This document shows positions 60,222 to 64,000 of a DNA stretch of 64,000 nt, one piece after another. Numbering within the stretch: position 1 is the stretch's first letter; every line of letters starts with the position of its first letter. The stretch lies in assembly GCA_973895155.1 (NCBI GenBank), contig OZ316896.1, positions 16,058,001 to 16,122,000 on the forward strand, read 5' to 3'. Position numbers and translations under genes: made by a program. The DNA comes from Marsupella aquatica (taxonomy: Eukaryota > Marchantiophyta). Under the pieces are notes generated by a model. It was given only the letters and a program-made list of their open reading frames with translations, had not been told where the DNA came from and made no database searches.

Positions 60222-60341
60222 TGATGCGGTCATACCAGGGCTACTACACCAGATCCCATCAGAACTCTGCAGTTAAGCGCCTTTGGGCCGGAATAGTACT
60301 GGGATGGGTGACCTCCCGGGAAGTCCCGGTGCCGCATCCAA
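60222..60341 (+). rRNA. 5S rRNA, unit 20
   Basis: A at base 74; 748-bp unit that looks identical to its neighbours. Confidence 0.97.
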
Positions 60342-60969
60342 TCTTTTCCTTTTTTGTTTTGGACCTCCCTTGTTGCACACTTGAAGCTTCCAAGCTGTTC
60401 CTCTTGGTTCCATTGCTTGTGCCACCCCCTATTTATCAAACACTATTTTGCACATACAATAAGAGACCCCCTATTTATCAAACACTATTTTGCACATACA
60501 ATAAGAGAATTGGTTGTGCCAACCCCTACCTAGAAAACTTTTGATTTTGCAGATACAATAAGCAAAAATTTAAATTTTTAGGGGCTCCGCCCCAAAATCC
60601 AACACAACACATCAATTCTAAAAATGTCTCCCATGGGCCGCCCCGCCGCCCACCGCTGGCCAATATCTTCCAAGCTGTTCCTCCTCTGTCCAGTGTCATA
60701 TTCTCACCCGGGTGGATGGTCTCTGGTGGAAAAGGAAAAATGCCACCTTGGTTGGGGGGGGGCGATTATTGTAGAAATTTGTGGGTTGCAACAAGGGAGG
60801 CCAAGCAAGTGGGGTATAAAGCCCAATAACACAAAGGAATAAAATGGGTGGGAGTCTGGTGCAAATAGAGTCTTTTGGGCAGGGAGGGGAGGTCGGGGTG
60901 CAGTGGGCAAGGAAGGAGGGAGCGGCGAGGTGTAAGGAATATAATGAGTAGAGTGAGCACCCATGGACG

Positions 60970-61089
60970 TGATGCGGTCATACCAGGGCTACTACACCAG
61001 ATCCCATCAGAACTCTGCAGTTAAGCGCCTTTGGGCCGGAATAGTACTGGGATGGGTGACCTCCCGGGAAGTCCCGGTGCCGCATCCAA
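60970..61089 (+). rRNA. 5S rRNA, unit 21
   Basis: A at base 74; 748-bp unit. Confidence 0.97.
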
Positions 61090-61717
61090 TCTTTTCCTTT
61101 TTTGTTTTGGACCTCCCTTGTTGCACACTTGAAGCTTCCAAGCTGTTCCTCTTGGTTCCATTGCTTGTGCCACCCCCTATTTATCAAACACTATTTTGCA
61201 CATACAATAAGAGACCCCCTATTTATCAAACACTATTTTGCACATACAATAAGAGAATTGGTTGTGCCAACCCCTACCTAGAAAACTTTTGATTTTGCAG
61301 ATACAATAAGCAAAAATTTAAATTTTTAGGGGCTCCGCCCCAAAATCCAACACAACACATCAATTCTAAAAATGTCTCCCATGGGCCGCCCCGCCGCCCA
61401 CCGCTGGCCAATATCTTCCAAGCTGTTCCTCCTCTGTCCAGTGTCATATTCTCACCCGGGTGGATGGTCTCTGGTGGAAAAGGAAAAATGCCACCTTGGT
61501 TGGGGGGGGGCGATTATTGTAGAAATTTGTGGGTTGCAACAAGGGAGGCCAAGCAAGTGGGGTATAAAGCCCAATAACACAAAGGAATAAAATGGGTGGG
61601 AGTCTGGTGCAAATAGAGTCTTTTGGGCAGGGAGGGGAGGTCGGGGTGCAGTGGGCAAGGAAGGAGGGAGCGGCGAGGTGTAAGGAATATAATGAGTAGA
61701 GTGAGCACCCATGGACG

Positions 61718-61837
61718 TGATGCGGTCATACCAGGGCTACTACACCAGATCCCATCAGAACTCTGCAGTTAAGCGCCTTTGGGCCGGAATAGTACTGGGA
61801 TGGGTGACCTCCCGGGAAGTCCCGGTGCCGCATCCAA
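61718..61837 (+). rRNA. 5S rRNA, unit 22
   Basis: A at base 74; 748-bp unit. Confidence 0.97.
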
Positions 61838-62465
61838 TCTTTTCCTTTTTTGTTTTGGACCTCCCTTGTTGCACACTTGAAGCTTCCAAGCTGTTCCTCT
61901 TGGTTCCATTGCTTGTGCCACCCCCTATTTATCAAACACTATTTTGCACATACAATAAGAGACCCCCTATTTATCAAACACTATTTTGCACATACAATAA
62001 GAGAATTGGTTGTGCCAACCCCTACCTAGAAAACTTTTGATTTTGCAGATACAATAAGCAAAAATTTAAATTTTTAGGGGCTCCGCCCCAAAATCCAACA
62101 CAACACATCAATTCTAAAAATGTCTCCCATGGGCCGCCCCGCCGCCCACCGCTGGCCAATATCTTCCAAGCTGTTCCTCCTCTGTCCAGTGTCATATTCT
62201 CACCCGGGTGGATGGTCTCTGGTGGAAAAGGAAAAATGCCACCTTGGTTGGGGGGGGGCGATTATTGTAGAAATTTGTGGGTTGCAACAAGGGAGGCCAA
62301 GCAAGTGGGGTATAAAGCCCAATAACACAAAGGAATAAAATGGGTGGGAGTCTGGTGCAAATAGAGTCTTTTGGGCAGGGAGGGGAGGTCGGGGTGCAGT
62401 GGGCAAGGAAGGAGGGAGCGGCGAGGTGTAAGGAATATAATGAGTAGAGTGAGCACCCATGGACG

Positions 62466-62585
62466 TGATGCGGTCATACCAGGGCTACTACACCAGATCC
62501 CATCAGAACTCTGCAGTTAAGCGCCTTTGGGCCGGAATAGTACTGGGATGGGTGACCTCCCGGGAAGTCCCGGTGCCGCATCCAA
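62466..62585 (+). rRNA. 5S rRNA, unit 23
   Basis: A at base 74; the following unit is 749 bp because of one more G in the G tract. Confidence 0.97.
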
Positions 62586-63214
62586 TCTTTTCCTTTTTTG
62601 TTTTGGACCTCCCTTGTTGCACACTTGAAGCTTCCAAGCTGTTCCTCTTGGTTCCATTGCTTGTGCCACCCCCTATTTATCAAACACTATTTTGCACATA
62701 CAATAAGAGACCCCCTATTTATCAAACACTATTTTGCACATACAATAAGAGAATTGGTTGTGCCAACCCCTACCTAGAAAACTTTTGATTTTGCAGATAC
62801 AATAAGCAAAAATTTAAATTTTTAGGGGCTCCGCCCCAAAATCCAACACAACACATCAATTCTAAAAATGTCTCCCATGGGCCGCCCCGCCGCCCACCGC
62901 TGGCCAATATCTTCCAAGCTGTTCCTCCTCTGTCCAGTGTCATATTCTCACCCGGGTGGATGGTCTCTGGTGGAAAAGGAAAAATGCCACCTTGGTTGGG
63001 GGGGGGGCGATTATTGTAGAAATTTGTGGGTTGCAACAAGGGAGGCCAAGCAAGTGGGGTATAAAGCCCAATAACACAAAGGAATAAAATGGGTGGGAGT
63101 CTGGTGCAAATAGAGTCTTTTGGGCAGGGAGGGGAGGTCGGGGTGCAGTGGGCAAGGAAGGAGGGAGCGGCGAGGTGTAAGGAATATAATGAGTAGAGTG
63201 AGCACCCATGGACG

Positions 63215-63334
63215 TGATGCGGTCATACCAGGGCTACTACACCAGATCCCATCAGAACTCTGCAGTTAAGCGCCTTTGGGCCGGAATAGTACTGGGATGG
63301 GTGACCTCCCGGGAAGTCCCGGTGCCGCATCCAA
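63215..63334 (+). rRNA. 5S rRNA, unit 24
   Basis: A at base 74; the last complete gene in the window. Confidence 0.97.
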
Positions 63335-63963
63335 TCTTTTCCTTTTTTGTTTTGGACCTCCCTTGTTGCACACTTGAAGCTTCCAAGCTGTTCCTCTTGG
63401 TTCCATTGCTTGTGCCACCCCCTATTTATCAAACACTATTTTGCACATACAATAAGAGACCCCCTATTTATCAAACACTATTTTGCACATACAATAAGAG
63501 AATTGGTTGTGCCAACCCCTACCTAGAAAACTTTTGATTTTGCAGATACAATAAGCAAAAATTTAAATTTTTAGGGGCTCCGCCCCAAAATCCAACACAA
63601 CACATCAATTCTAAAAATGTCTCCCATGGGCCGCCCCGCCGCCCACCGCTGGCCAATATCTTCCAAGCTGTTCCTCCTCTGTCCAGTGTCATATTCTCAC
63701 CCGGGTGGATGGTCTCTGGTGGAAAAGGAAAAATGCCACCTTGGTTGGGGGGGGGGCGATTATTGTAGAAATTTGTGGGTTGCAACAAGGGAGGCCAAGC
63801 AAGTGGGGTATAAAGCCCAATAACACAAAGGAATAAAATGGGTGGGAGTCTGGTGCAAATAGAGTCTTTTGGGCAGGGAGGGGAGGTCGGGGTGCAGTGG
63901 GCAAGGAAGGAGGGAGCGGCGAGGTGTAAGGAATATAATGAGTAGAGTGAGCACCCATGGACG

Positions 63964-64000
63964 TGATGCGGTCATACCAGGGCTACTACACCAGATCCCA
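63964..64000 (+). rRNA. 5S rRNA, unit 25, cut by the window end
   Basis: The first 37 bases of the gene, matching the others exactly, with the normal promoter upstream. The array evidently continues beyond the window. Confidence 0.95.

Larger units (their letters stand above)
45097..64000 (+). repeat. 5S rDNA tandem array, ~749-bp units, continues past the window end
   Basis: Each unit holds a 120-base 5S gene and a ~629-bp spacer. The spacer has a T-rich terminator, two direct 42-bp repeats (CCCCCTATTTATCAAACACT type), TTTAAATTTTTAGGGGCTCC, a G tract of 9-13 bases, and a TATA-like promoter before the next gene. Unit lengths between gene starts are 748-750 bp, except 1065 bp after unit 5 (MITE) and 791 bp after unit 17 (an extra 42-bp repeat). 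The array starts inside a spacer at the 42-bp repeats. All units point the same way. The recurring short open frames of both strands come from this repetition and are not genes. Confidence 0.97.

Noticed and set aside
45191-63975. Recurring open frames of 68-146 codons on both strands in every 5S unit
   Set aside because: They overlap each other and the 5S gene on both strands, change frame with the G-tract length, and resemble no protein. They are a product of tandem repetition.
45637-64000. Cassandra-type retrotransposons carrying 5S promoter sequence
   Set aside because: Units are head-to-tail, contain the full 120-base gene with promoter and terminator, and lack TG...CA LTR ends and target duplications. 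This is a true 5S array.
1-64000. tRNA genes, organelle DNA insertions and bacterial-type operons
   Set aside because: Read for B-box-like GGTTCGA motifs and for familiar plastid or mitochondrial gene sequence; nothing with a credible cloverleaf or organelle gene was seen. A dedicated tRNA and organelle search was not possible.

Overview
This is a stretch of nuclear DNA from a streptophyte, most likely a land plant. It carries intron-rich genes for typical plant proteins (the PDX2 glutaminase, a DUF1664 protein, an ADNT1-type mitochondrial carrier), solo LTRs of copia-like type, MITE-like fold-back elements, and a long head-to-tail array of plant-type 5S rRNA genes. The sequence does not fix the species. 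The plastid-type GT-C glycosyltransferase and the intronless 343-residue protein suggest a seedless plant or a charophyte relative, but that is inference.

Layout. 1-2221 is non-coding, with a ~31-bp minisatellite and two tandem duplications. 2222-4490 (minus strand) is PDX2 in 7 exons; a 38-bp tandem repeat has multiplied its first donor splice site. 4491-9644 is intergenic, with two copies of a palindromic ~120-bp MITE, a G22 tract and two solo LTRs that have perfect 5-bp target duplications. 9645-13624 (plus) is a 13-exon DUF1664 gene. 13625-19112 is intergenic. 19113-23428 (plus) is an 8-exon ADNT1-like adenylate carrier. 25188-26219 (plus) is an intronless gene of unknown function with a clear TATA box. 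26220-39495 is gene-poor, AT-rich and repeat-rich: degenerate satellites, a third solo LTR, a 1.45-kb element with terminal inverted repeats, and a fold-back cluster with ~147-bp arms. 39496-44429 (plus) is a 12-exon, probably plastid-targeted, membrane glycosyltransferase. From about 45097 to the window end lies the 5S rDNA array: 24 complete genes and one cut by the window edge, in ~749-bp units. Unit 5 carries a 313-bp MITE inserted exactly at the 3' end of the gene.

The protein genes do not form a pathway. They are independent single-copy loci: vitamin B6 synthesis, adenylate transport, a membrane/coiled-coil protein and a glycosyltransferase. The main story is genome dynamics: recurrent short tandem duplications, small fold-back and terminal-inverted-repeat elements, solo-LTR formation, and block-wise homogenisation of the 5S array. 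All exon boundaries were read by eye from splice consensus, reading-frame continuity and family knowledge; no alignment or database search was run.
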